Of a stretch of 52,095 nt of DNA, positions 32,103 through 39,572 are shown piece by piece. The position numbers and the translations under genes were made by a program. The stretch lies in the IMG/VR virus record IMGVR_UViG_3300040801_001066, positions 1-52,095 of that record, one strand, 5' to 3'. Within the stretch, counting starts at the first letter, position 1. The number at the start of each line of letters is the position of its first letter. This stretch comes from a virus. The notes beneath the pieces were generated by a model that worked only from the letters and a program-made list of their open reading frames with translations, searched no databases and had not been told where the DNA came from.

Positions 32103-32798
32103 ATGGCTGTCCGAAGAATGTTCTCCAAGGATGTCGTAGGCACACGACACTTTCTAGAAATGCCACCTAGTGCCAGAGCCTTGTATTACCAATTAGGAGT
32201 TGAAGCAGATGACGATGGTTTCATTGACCCCTATGTCACTATGTTAGCCACCAAGTCCCAAGATGATGACCTGAAAATCCTTATAGCTAAGGGTTTTGTA
32301 ATCTCATTTGAAACTGGTGTAGTCGTCATAAGACATTGGAAAAGACACAATTATATTAGGAAGGATAGATATACTCAAACACAATATCTTAAAGAGTTTC
32401 GTAGTATGCAAGAGGATGAGAGTGGTGATTATTTTTTATTAGAGGGGGAGGTAGTCAACCAAAGGTTGCCACAGGATAGGAAAGGTAAGGATAGGTTAGG
32501 TAAGGTAGAGAACTCTCAAAACTATTTATTAGACATACCAGACCAAGATGTAAAGGAGTTTACGAGTACCTATAGTTGTTCAGAAAGACAGCTAAAGTCA
32601 AAAGGTGAGGATTTACATGACTACTGCCAAGCCCACGGAAAGAGATATAAGGATTATAAGGCTTTATTAAGAAATGCTATCAAAAAGGATTTCGGACTAA
32701 AAAGGAAAAATGATTATGACAAGTATAAAGATGTTGAGATAAATGGTAAAAATATAGAGAAACTGAAAGAAATAAAGAAGCAGAAAGGATTGACTTGA
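32103..32798 (+). CDS. replisome organiser / replication initiation protein
   Basis: A 231-residue protein with a GAGGAGG site. The N-terminal ~100 residues match the phage replisome-organiser winged helix: 'AVRRMFSKDVVGTRHFLEMP', 'ALYYQLGVEADDDGFIDPY', 'LIAKGFVISFETGVVVIRHW'. The middle linker 'QDRKGKDRLGKVE' is encoded by GG-rich tandem DNA that in related phages serves as the origin. The C-terminal half is a basic, helical domain. Such proteins bind the origin and load the host helicase, in keeping with the absence of phage polymerase or helicase genes here. Confidence 0.75.
   Translation: MAVRRMFSKDVVGTRHFLEMPPSARALYYQLGVEADDDGFIDPYVTMLATKSQDDDLKILIAKGFVISFETGVVVIRHWKRHNYIRKDRYTQTQYLKEFRSMQEDESGDYFLLEGEVVNQRLPQDRKGKDRLGKVENSQNYLLDIPDQDVKEFTSTYSCSERQLKSKGEDLHDYCQAHGKRYKDYKALLRNAIKKDFGLKRKNDYDKYKDVEINGKNIEKLKEIKKQKGLT
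32454..32508. repeat. iteron-like G-rich repeats, candidate replication origin
   Basis: Variations on AGGATAGG/AAGGTAAGG/AGGTTAGG repeat across 32474-32508, next to GTCAACC (32454-32460). They code for the 'RKGKDRLGKV' linker. In comparable phages the organiser binds such repeats within its own gene. Confidence 0.5.
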
Positions 32799-32818
32799 GT
32801 CATTATTTAATATACAAT
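32790..32818 (+). promoter_or_regulatory. promoter with palindromic operator candidate
   Basis: TTGACT 32790-32795, 17-base spacer, TACAAT 32813-32818. The -35 is embedded in the inverted repeat TGACTTGAGTCA (32791-32802) and overlaps the end of the organiser gene. Drives the DNA-binding protein at 32846, making autoregulation plausible. Confidence 0.7.
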
Positions 32819-32845
32819 TTTGTAGTATTTAGTTGAGGAGGTATT

Positions 32846-33460
32846 ATGAAAACTATTATTCCAGAAAAGCCAGAACAGGCTGTAATTCAAGAATACAGGA
32901 ACATTCACGAGTGGGAGGAATTAGTTTCTGCTGGTATAGAAGCCAGAGAAAGTAAAGATAACTCTCAATGGGTTATAGGTGATTTAGCAGTACTTGTTGC
33001 TAAGAACTATGGAACCTCTGCTTTAGAAGATTTTTCAAAGACGATAGGAATAAACAAGAATACAGTTCTAAGATATAGAGCTGTATCTAAGGTATGGCTA
33101 CCTACAGAAAGAGAGTATTCTCTGAGCCACAGACACCATATGATACTCTGTTCAAGAGATGATAGATATGAGTGGTTAGAGGAAGCAGCCAGTAACCAAT
33201 GGTCAGTAGAGGAATTGAGGCTAAGGTTGAAAAAAGAGGAACTGAATATACCAGATAAGGTTAAGGTAGGTTCAATTCTTTTTAGGAGAGATGAGTGGGA
33301 GAGGATACTTAAATGGTTTGGCTTGTGCTTAGATAATCCAAATACAATGTCACAGCTTGATGACGAAGACACGAAGATAGTGGAGAAAATAAAAAATAAA
33401 GTTGTTAAGTTAATTTCAATGGAGAAAGATGATTATGATAATACAAATCCACAAGAGTAA
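32846..33460 (+). CDS. DNA-binding protein with ParB/KorB-like helix-turn-helix
   Basis: A 204-residue protein with GAGGAGG upstream. 'WVIGDLAVLVAKNYG', then 'LEDFSKTIGINKNTVLRYRAVSKVW' contains a helix-turn-helix (residues ~65-85), and 'LSHRHHMILCSRDDRYEWLEEAASNQWSVEELRLRL' is a pattern of phage ParB-HTH-type DNA-binding proteins. There is no N-terminal ParB nuclease domain. The gene follows a promoter overlapped by a palindrome, so it is a candidate for the regulator that binds it. A replication or partition-like role is an alternative. Confidence 0.6.
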   Translation: MKTIIPEKPEQAVIQEYRNIHEWEELVSAGIEARESKDNSQWVIGDLAVLVAKNYGTSALEDFSKTIGINKNTVLRYRAVSKVWLPTEREYSLSHRHHMILCSRDDRYEWLEEAASNQWSVEELRLRLKKEELNIPDKVKVGSILFRRDEWERILKWFGLCLDNPNTMSQLDDEDTKIVEKIKNKVVKLISMEKDDYDNTNPQE

Positions 33461-33644
33461 AATAAAAAAGTATGTAGTAAAAGAAGATTTAGGTTTTGGA
33501 AAAGAATATATGATGGAGTGGTTAGATATTCCCGAGTTCCTGTCTATTAAGTTAAGTGATTATGAGTTGAAACCCATATTAGATTGGTTAAACATAGACG
33601 AAGACACCCTTTATCAGCCAGAGGAAACTACCACTATAGTTTGA
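33429..33644 (+). CDS. small hypothetical protein
   Basis: A 71-residue acidic protein overlapping the end of the DNA-binding gene by 32 bases; GGAG lies just before ATG 33429, and ATG 33435 is an alternative. Its stop TGA shares its last base with the next gene's ATG. Family unknown. Confidence 0.5.
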   Translation: MIMIIQIHKSKIKKYVVKEDLGFGKEYMMEWLDIPEFLSIKLSDYELKPILDWLNIDEDTLYQPEETTTIV

Positions 33645-34096
33645 TGGCTAAATCAGAAAGAAGTAAGTTAGAAAAGAAATTAGACGGGCTGTGGAGAACA
33701 GTAAATAAAAAAACCTATTGTGAGATATGTGCTACTTTACCCCAAGAAGAAAGAGTTAATTATCATAAGTTAGAGTGTCACCACATAGTTGGTAGAAGTA
33801 ACAAGTTGTTGAGATGGGATTTAAGGAATAGGTTAGTTGTATGTAGTTCCCACCATACCCTAGGTAGAAAAAATGTTCAGGATAACACAGCTGGTTGGTT
33901 TTGGAGTAAGTTTACAGATAGTGATGATTGGTTAGGTAAATATAGACCAGATGACAAAAAATACTTGGAAGAAATGATAAAAATCCCCTACAAGCAATGG
34001 ACACTAGATGAGTTACGAGGTAAAATAGATAAGTTTGAAAAAATGAGAAATGAGAGTGACGAGTACCAAGACTTTATCATTAAAAGTCTAAACTAG
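33644..34096 (+). CDS. HNH / NinG-like nuclease
   Basis: A 150-residue protein starting ATG in TGATG overlap with the preceding stop. 'YCEIC', then 'LECHHIVGRSNKLLRWDLRN' and 'LVVCSSHHTLG' form the Cys-His-His-Cys arrangement of an HNH-type treble clef (residues ~25-80). The GRSNK...NR segment resembles NinG/Rap recombination nucleases. C-terminal half is helical. Given neighbours in recombination and replication, junction processing is more likely than homing, but a packaging-associated HNH role cannot be excluded. Confidence 0.65.
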   Translation: MAKSERSKLEKKLDGLWRTVNKKTYCEICATLPQEERVNYHKLECHHIVGRSNKLLRWDLRNRLVVCSSHHTLGRKNVQDNTAGWFWSKFTDSDDWLGKYRPDDKKYLEEMIKIPYKQWTLDELRGKIDKFEKMRNESDEYQDFIIKSLN

Positions 34097-34110
34097 AAAA
34101 GGAGTCAGAG

Positions 34111-34266
34111 ATGACCAAGCAGGAGATAATCAATGAACTGTCCAAACTTTACAGGCTACAAGCCGAAGGAAAAAAAGTCACAAAACTCATACAGGAATAC
34201 GAAGAAAAACTATGTGAAGCCATCGTTGACGAGCTGGATACAGAGGAGGTTGATGAGGCGAATTAG
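34111..34266 (+). CDS. 51-residue helical protein
   Basis: A short frame with a good AAGGAG site (34099-34104). The product is helical and charged, starting MTKQEIINELSKLYRLQ, likely a coiled coil. Codons are less AT-biased than in neighbours (CTG, GCC, ATC), hinting at separate origin. Fills the gap between nuclease and phosphoesterase. Family unknown. Confidence 0.65.
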   Translation: MTKQEIINELSKLYRLQAEGKKVTKLIQEYEEKLCEAIVDELDTEEVDEAN

Positions 34267-34290
34267 ACGAAGTGGGAAGAGAGGTGAGAA

Positions 34291-35082
34291 ATGAACGACT
34301 GGTCAGAGTTGTTGAGTATGTACAAGAGTAAGACCACGGATGTTCAGTCAGTAAGATGTGAGGTTGATGACAAAAAGTTATGGGCTGTTCCTATAGGGGA
34401 TGTTCACCTAGGACACCCGACCTGTGATGTTAAAAAGTTTCTTGAAACAATAGAGTTCGTCAAGAAAAATGGCTACAAGGTAATTTTAATGGGTGACCTC
34501 TTAGAATGTGCCAACAAAGGTTCAATAGGTGCTGGATGGGTTGAGCAATTAGCTTCACCACAGCAACAGTACGACACTTTATGTGAGGTTCTAACCCCAA
34601 TAAAAGACCAGATTATAGTTCTCTTGACGGGAAACCACGAAGTCCGTGCATGGCGAGATACGGGAGTGGATTTGTCAAAGATGATGGCTCGTCATCTAGG
34701 TGTTCCTTATGGTGGTTATGCTGCTATGATTTATTTCCGTGTAGGGAAACAGAATTATGTATGTCATGCACAGCATGGAAGTTCTGGTGCTAAGTATAAT
34801 CACACTAAGATTCAAGCAGCTAAAAGGACAGCCACTCATACCGAAGCAGACATCTATTTGTATGGACACACTCATGCTTTAATGGCTGACTCTGAAGAAA
34901 AAAGGTACTACGATAAAAGAGCAAAAACAGTCAAGATAAGAAAGCAATACACAGTTTTGACTGGAAGTTTCCTCTCATACGAGGGAAGTTATGCTCAAAT
35001 GAAGAACTACAACCCAACAAGAAAAGGAGTAGCAAACATTTATTTGGGTGGTGAGAAATGGGACATTCATTGTTCTACCTAA
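34291..35082 (+). CDS. calcineurin-like metallophosphoesterase
   Basis: A 263-residue protein with the complete metal-binding motif set: GDVHLGH (36-42), GDLLE (68-72), GNHE (114-117), a later His in 'CHAQHG', and GHTH near residue 194. This is the MRE11/SbcD-like core fold, without capping domain. In phages such enzymes act on DNA ends or on nucleotides or RNA. Replication neighbours favour a DNA nuclease, but substrate cannot be told from sequence. GAGAGGTGAG precedes the start. Confidence 0.8.
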   Translation: MNDWSELLSMYKSKTTDVQSVRCEVDDKKLWAVPIGDVHLGHPTCDVKKFLETIEFVKKNGYKVILMGDLLECANKGSIGAGWVEQLASPQQQYDTLCEVLTPIKDQIIVLLTGNHEVRAWRDTGVDLSKMMARHLGVPYGGYAAMIYFRVGKQNYVCHAQHGSSGAKYNHTKIQAAKRTATHTEADIYLYGHTHALMADSEEKRYYDKRAKTVKIRKQYTVLTGSFLSYEGSYAQMKNYNPTRKGVANIYLGGEKWDIHCST

Positions 35083-35090
35083 ATGCTTTG

Positions 35091-35119
35091 TTGCTTGTTA
35101 AACTAAGAGGTTGTATAAT
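35091..35119 (+). promoter_or_regulatory. promoter of the anti-SD small RNA
   Basis: TTGCTT 35091-35096, 17-base spacer, perfect TATAAT 35114-35119. Start expected near 35126. The stretch TGTATAATTCT is identical to that in front of the portal gene (48309-48319), so the two may be controlled alike. Confidence 0.7.
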
Positions 35120-35125
35120 TCTAAT

Positions 35126-35184
35126 ATGGGGTTGGTATAAAAGTTCACGATTTTTTTGTGACCTCCTCTAAACCAACCCCTTTT
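35126..35184 (+). ncRNA. candidate small RNA exposing an anti-Shine-Dalgarno sequence
   Basis: Stem GGGGTTGGT (35128-35136) pairs perfectly with ACCAACCCC (35172-35180), followed by TTTT (35181-35184), a terminator form. Within the large loop a small hairpin TCAC/GTGA (35145-35148 with 35158-35161) leaves CCTCCTCTAA (35162-35171) unpaired. This is the exact reverse complement of TTAGAGGAGG, the leader present before at least eight early or accessory genes, and resembles the 16S anti-Shine-Dalgarno CACCTCC. There is no coding potential beyond four codons. The promoter just upstream supports independent transcription. Alternative: merely the terminator of the phosphoesterase gene. Confidence 0.6.
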
Positions 35185-35209
35185 AGTTAGATGGAAGGAT
35201 GTGATTTGA

Positions 35210-35440
35210 TTGGATAAAAAAATAGATAAACAAGAAACAGAAGTAAAAAAATCCCCCGAGTTTGAAGATATTAAAATGAAGTGTATTGACTGTGGAAAAG
35301 ATTTTATCTTTACTGTTGGAGAGCAGATTTATTACCGAGATAGGCACATTCCAACCCAACCCAAAAGATGTCGTTCTTGTCTAGCAGAGAGAAGAAATAG
35401 GATACAAGGAAACATAAGAGTTTTGGAGGAAAAAGATTGA
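35210..35440 (+). CDS. zinc-ribbon protein (probable zf-trcl type)
   Basis: A 76-residue protein with a TTG start, the only in-frame initiator with AAGGA at suitable distance. 'MKCIDCGKDFIFTVGEQIYY' and 'QPKRCRSCLAERRN' give a CxxC...CxxC ribbon with the 'F.FT.GEQ..Y' pattern of the probable zinc-ribbon family found in bacteria and phages. Function unknown, nucleic-acid or protein binding likely. Confidence 0.65.
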   Translation: MDKKIDKQETEVKKSPEFEDIKMKCIDCGKDFIFTVGEQIYYRDRHIPTQPKRCRSCLAERRNRIQGNIRVLEEKD

Positions 35441-35465
35441 CTTAGGTCATACCTTTAGGTAGAAT
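35437..35465 (+). promoter_or_regulatory. promoter with palindromic operator candidate
   Basis: TTGACT 35437-35442, 17-base spacer, TAGAAT 35460-35465. The inverted repeat TGACTTAGGTCA (35438-35449) overlaps the -35, as in the promoter at 32790. It overlaps the stop codon of the zinc-ribbon gene and drives the gene at 35493. Confidence 0.7.
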
Positions 35466-35492
35466 ATGATAAATAAAATTATAGGAGGTTGC

Positions 35493-36131
35493 ATGGAAAA
35501 CGGACAATTATTTGATACCCTAAATGTAGATAATTTGGAAGAAAAGGTTGAGGAACATTCCAAAAAAAGTAGAATCCCTTATGATGTAGTTTCATATTTT
35601 TACAAGTCTTTAAGAATAGGTGATGCTGAAACAGCTATGAGATGTGCAGCACTTATTAGAAAAGAGGTTGGCGAAAGATATGTTGCTCACACCCTATTAA
35701 AATTATTAGGTGAGGATTGTTCACCAGACGAATGGCAAAGATTATATCCAACAATTTCCGAGTATCAAAGAAATAGTGAGGCTAAAAATCCTTCATGGTG
35801 TTTAGGTCATCATGATATGTGGGAATGTGTGTATGCTGTAGCTAAAGCTAAAAAGTGGTATCAGACAGAAGAGGGAATTGAATTAGAAAAATTAAAACAA
35901 AAATATAATGACGATAGTAAAGTTGAGCCTATTAAACATTTTCCCGAATGGGTTTGGGATTTTCATACTTATCAAGGTAAAGCTAAAATCAAAAATGGAA
36001 CTGCTGATTTAAGATTGGATGGTAGATGGGAGTATAGGTTTCAAATACAAAAGAGATGGGAGAAATTAACAAAGGATATAAAAGATTATTCGGAAAAAGT
36101 TAAAGAATGGATAAAATCTCACTATGAGTAA
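35493..36131 (+). CDS. protein with RarA/MgsA C-terminal-like domain
   Basis: A 212-residue protein; ATG 35493 follows TAGGAGGT, while ATG 35466 lies in the -10 region of its promoter and is rejected. Residues ~30-75 ('YFYKSLRIGDAETAMRCAAL', 'ERYVAHTLLKLLGEDC') resemble the C-terminal helical domain of RarA/MgsA clamp-loader-like ATPases; the AAA+ part is missing. A later 'HTYQGKAKIKNG' element is also found in phage relatives. It may engage the host sliding clamp or helicase machinery. Overlaps the next gene by 8 bases. Confidence 0.5.
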   Translation: MENGQLFDTLNVDNLEEKVEEHSKKSRIPYDVVSYFYKSLRIGDAETAMRCAALIRKEVGERYVAHTLLKLLGEDCSPDEWQRLYPTISEYQRNSEAKNPSWCLGHHDMWECVYAVAKAKKWYQTEEGIELEKLKQKYNDDSKVEPIKHFPEWVWDFHTYQGKAKIKNGTADLRLDGRWEYRFQIQKRWEKLTKDIKDYSEKVKEWIKSHYE

Positions 36132-37086
36132 GATAGTAATTCATGCCTGGGGAGAAAAAGGCTTATCGGTAAATCACATAGCAGATGACTTAAAAAAAAG
36201 GTTATCTGGAGATGTTGAAGTTACCAATAAATTGGATGATATTGCTGGTGCTACCATAATAAATCTCATACCTCATGATACTTTGAAAATAGCTAAAGTA
36301 AAAAGATACTGCTCATTTGAGAAAATAATTCATGTTTTTGTTTCTAACCTCTATGAACTAACAGAAAGTGAGCTTGTTGGAATAATTCATGAACAGGCTG
36401 TTAATGGTAAGATAGTCTGTTTCTCTAGAACCTCTTACAATGACATTATGGATTTTGTGAAGTCACACTATGCACCACAAAAGGTTTTACAGATGATGGA
36501 TAATATATTACATATAAGTTATGGGATAGATTTTGATGTTTTCAAACTCTCAAAAGAAAATGATAAGAATAAGTTTATAGTACCTCACACTAGAATAAAC
36601 AATATCCAAAAGAATGCAGACCTTCACCATGAAATCACTAAAGAGTTTAATCACTATTGCAAGTCAAAGCATAATGTAGAGCCTGAACATCATTTGTTAT
36701 ATCACCCCATATATGAAGAGAAAGCAAAGAGTTTGTCAAATACCTATGTCGTTAGAGAACAGTTTTATGATAGAGAGGGTTATGTTAATTTAGCAAAGTC
36801 GTGTGGAATGTTCCTATCAACATCTGTTACTGAAAGTTTTGGTCTTATGTTTCTTGAGTTATTAGCTATGGGTGTGGTTGGAGTGTTCCTAGATAAGAAA
36901 TGGATTCGTAGATTGTTACCAAATTATCCTTTTATAGCACAGCAGAAAGATTTGCTCAGTATGATGGTAACAGTTTATGAAAATTACGAAGATTCAAGAA
37001 AAATCCTTTTAGATGAGGTAATTCCCGAGATAAAGGAAAAGTATAATATAGATACATTTTGTAAAGAAGTGGAGAAGTTAATATGA
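36124..37086 (+). CDS. GT-B-like glycosyltransferase
   Basis: A 320-residue protein. N-terminal 'IVIHAWGEKGLSVNHIADDL' looks like a Rossmann acceptor domain; the C-terminal half has 'SCGMFLSTSVTESFGLMFLE', the donor-site EX7E region, with 'LLAMGVVGVF' after it. No signal peptide. Start overlaps the preceding stop by 8 bases with a weak Shine-Dalgarno, and the end overlaps the next glycosyltransferase by four, so these two are one unit. Sugar and acceptor unknown; modification of virion, host surface or DNA are all possible. Confidence 0.7.
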   Translation: MSKIVIHAWGEKGLSVNHIADDLKKRLSGDVEVTNKLDDIAGATIINLIPHDTLKIAKVKRYCSFEKIIHVFVSNLYELTESELVGIIHEQAVNGKIVCFSRTSYNDIMDFVKSHYAPQKVLQMMDNILHISYGIDFDVFKLSKENDKNKFIVPHTRINNIQKNADLHHEITKEFNHYCKSKHNVEPEHHLLYHPIYEEKAKSLSNTYVVREQFYDREGYVNLAKSCGMFLSTSVTESFGLMFLELLAMGVVGVFLDKKWIRRLLPNYPFIAQQKDLLSMMVTVYENYEDSRKILLDEVIPEIKEKYNIDTFCKEVEKLI

Positions 37087-38381
37087 TAGTTTTATACAAC
37101 CCTTTTATATCTAGCTTAATAAGTAAGAATTGTTCAGTTAGTAATAGAATGAAAAGAACGATATCAAATATGTTAGATAGTTATAAGGATGTAAGTTTTA
37201 TTATTCCGTTTCCTAAAAACCTCACACCGCCAAAGGAATATAATCACCCACGAGTATTGTTACTAGAAGCACCCGAGGTTTATGAGGATGATTACTACCA
37301 ATACTTTAGGTCTATTGCTCTTGAGCCTTGGTTTATCAAACAGTTTAATCAGTTAGTGGGAAATTATTACTATGATGTAATATGGAATGACCAACCTAGA
37401 CTAGGTAATGTGATTAAGATGTCTTTAGGAAAGTTTAGAGATAAGACAGCCAAGGACACTCCGATTTACAATTTGTATGAGTTTAGTACAGTTATGGGAA
37501 GCCCTATCTATGTTACCAATGTTGCGATAGGTTCAGTTGGAACAATTCCTTTGTTTGATAGTAAAGTTCAAGAAAGAAAGCTTTTTAGAAAGTTTAGGGA
37601 AGTTCTAAGTCCATCTCAAGTGCTTGAATTGAGAGAAAGTACCCTACCTTTTTATATGGGTTCAATAGATATAGATGGTATTGAGGAAGTTAAGAAAACA
37701 GCAAAAAGAGAGGATGATACATTCACAATTCATTATGCAAATAGGTTAGCTTCTCATTATGAGGCACGAGATATTGTAAAGTTGTTAGATTATTTTTATT
37801 CAAGAGGGAACAAGATAAAGGTTGTTCTTACAATACCTCAGCCAAACACAGGAAGATATGGAAGTGATGTTATAAGATATTTGGAAAGTCATGGAATACC
37901 TCATGAAATCTTTATGGGGTTAGGTCAAAAGGATTTTTGGAAAGTTGCTTGTTCGGCAGATTGTTTTGTTTTTACAATTAAAAAGTTAGAGTTTATGGCT
38001 AGTGCTTTAGAACAGATAATGTGTGGGCAAATTGGTATCTTTGAAAACACCGAGTATATGGATGATATCCTACCAAATTACCCCTACAAGATTGATGGTT
38101 TACCTGCTAAATATGCTTTCATTGAAGAGTTGATGAAAAATAAACAAAAATATCAAAATGAGTTAAAGCCATTCAGGAGTTTTATTGAGGAAAATTATAA
38201 GAATGAAAACTTTGCCACCAAGCTCTATGAAGATATGAAAGTTAAAGTTTTTAGTCCAGAATATAAAATACCAAGAAGCATTGCTCAGGTAATGGGTGAT
38301 TTTGATATTGATAGCTTTACCTATGATGAGTTAAAAGATTATGTTAAAAAGAACTCGGAAACTAAGGTTAATATAGATTAG
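37083..38381 (+). CDS. second GT-B-like glycosyltransferase
   Basis: A 432-residue protein starting in ATGA. Residues ~210-340 contain a Rossmann-like donor domain ('FTIHYANRLASHYEARDIVK', 'KIKVVLTIPQP') and 'SADCFVFTIKKLEFMASALE', equivalent to the EX7E helix region though degenerate. The final ~40 residues ('SIAQVMGDFDIDSFTYDEL') are extra. Paired with the preceding gene; diverged, so substrate cannot be guessed. Confidence 0.6.
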   Translation: MIVLYNPFISSLISKNCSVSNRMKRTISNMLDSYKDVSFIIPFPKNLTPPKEYNHPRVLLLEAPEVYEDDYYQYFRSIALEPWFIKQFNQLVGNYYYDVIWNDQPRLGNVIKMSLGKFRDKTAKDTPIYNLYEFSTVMGSPIYVTNVAIGSVGTIPLFDSKVQERKLFRKFREVLSPSQVLELRESTLPFYMGSIDIDGIEEVKKTAKREDDTFTIHYANRLASHYEARDIVKLLDYFYSRGNKIKVVLTIPQPNTGRYGSDVIRYLESHGIPHEIFMGLGQKDFWKVACSADCFVFTIKKLEFMASALEQIMCGQIGIFENTEYMDDILPNYPYKIDGLPAKYAFIEELMKNKQKYQNELKPFRSFIEENYKNENFATKLYEDMKVKVFSPEYKIPRSIAQVMGDFDIDSFTYDELKDYVKKNSETKVNID

Positions 38382-38393
38382 GCTGGATGGGGT

Positions 38394-38489
38394 ATGGTTA
38401 ATAAGTTTGAGTATATTACATACTTGAAAAGTAAAAAGTTTGACTTCAACTACATAGATGGAGTCTTGAAAGGATGTAAAAATGGATGA
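38394..38489 (+). CDS. possible 31-residue leader peptide
   Basis: A short frame (MVNKFEYITYLKSKK...) with only a weak GGATGGGG upstream and an 8-base overlap with the start of the ParB-domain gene. It could couple translation to that gene or be chance. Little support beyond position. Confidence 0.3.
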   Translation: MVNKFEYITYLKSKKFDFNYIDGVLKGCKNG

Positions 38490-39414
38490 TACTAAGACAC
38501 GAGTTAAGTCCGATAAAAATAAGGATGATAGTAAGACACGAGATGTGAAGAAAGATGAGAAGTCCGTAAAAATGGGTGATACTAAGGCACGAGTTAAGGG
38601 CGGTAAAATGGATGATTTTGAGGCACGAGATAAGGGCGGAAAAAAGGATGAAAAAAAGGATGAAAAAATGGATGATTTTTTTGAGGAAGCCGAGAACTCT
38701 GAAAAAATGGGTGATTTTTTTATTAAGGAGTCCGTAAAAATCCCAATAAATAAGTTAAGTACAAGGGAGGATAATCCCCAAGAAATGTCCGATAAAAAGT
38801 TTAACGATTTAGTTCAAAAAATAAAGGAAGAGGGCTTTAGAAATCCAATATATGTAAGACCTATAAGCGATGGAAACTATGAGATATATGCGGGATACCA
38901 CAGGTATAAGGCAGCAATAGTCTTAGGCTATGAGGAACTTCCAGCCTATGTGGATGAGATAGATGAGGATAGGGCTAAGTTCAACATGGTAAAGGATAAT
39001 ATAGTCCAAGGAAAGCTCTCAGCCGAAAAGTTTACTCTTCTGTTTAATGACCTTTCCAAAAAATACGGAGAGGAACTCACTCAGGAAATGTTTTCGCTAG
39101 ACGAGTCGGAAATGGAAAAGTTATATGTTCAAGTTAAAGAGTCATTACCAAAAGAGCTTCAGGACAAATTGGAAGAGTCAAAGGAAAATATAAAAACAGT
39201 CCAAGACCTCTCGCAAATACTCAATTACATCTTTAATGAGTACGGAGATACTCTGGACTATAGTTTCATGATATTTGACTTCATGGGAAAAGACCACTTG
39301 TGGATAAGAACTAACAAAGAGCTGTGGACTAAGTTAATAAAAATCAGAAAAGAGTGCGAGGAAAAAAAGACCGATATAAATGAGTATATTTTAGAGATAT
39401 TTCAAAACCTCTAA
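38482..39414 (+). CDS. ParB/Srx-domain protein with repetitive N-terminus
   Basis: A 310-residue protein. Residues 1-70 are four diverged copies of 'MDDTKTRVK..K', charged and probably disordered, encoded by similar DNA units (aaaaTGGATGATactaaggcacgag). Residues ~88-165 form a ParB nuclease/binding domain: 'IPINKLSTREDNPQEMSD', 'GFRNPIYVRP', and the hallmark 'GYHRYKAAIVLGYEELP'. The C-terminal half is helical. ParB-domain phage proteins act in transcription control, DNA modification or partition-like tasks. GGATGTAAAAATG gives weak initiation, perhaps coupled to the short frame before it. Confidence 0.7.
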   Translation: MDDTKTRVKSDKNKDDSKTRDVKKDEKSVKMGDTKARVKGGKMDDFEARDKGGKKDEKKDEKMDDFFEEAENSEKMGDFFIKESVKIPINKLSTREDNPQEMSDKKFNDLVQKIKEEGFRNPIYVRPISDGNYEIYAGYHRYKAAIVLGYEELPAYVDEIDEDRAKFNMVKDNIVQGKLSAEKFTLLFNDLSKKYGEELTQEMFSLDESEMEKLYVQVKESLPKELQDKLEESKENIKTVQDLSQILNYIFNEYGDTLDYSFMIFDFMGKDHLWIRTNKELWTKLIKIRKECEEKKTDINEYILEIFQNL

Positions 39415-39506
39415 AAACCTCAAAAAATTAGTAAAAAATAGTTAGAAATCTTCATGGGATTTTGTTTTTTCCTTTACCTATCGTTAAAACTCAACCTATA
39501 AAACCC

Positions 39507-39534
39507 TTGACAAACCTATCAAACTAGGTAGACT
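39507..39534 (+). promoter_or_regulatory. early promoter P5
   Basis: TTGACA 39507-39512, 16-base spacer beginning AACCTATC, TAGACT 39529-39534, with CTATAAAACCC upstream. Nearly identical to P6. Confidence 0.85.
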
Positions 39535-39572
39535 GAAGATATTAAATTATTTATTTAACAGGAGGAAACAAA

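Noticed and set aside
33584-34096. Upstream TTG start for the HNH-like gene
   Set aside because: The ATG at 33644 sits in a TGATG overlap with the preceding stop, the usual coupling here, while the TTG lies inside the previous gene.
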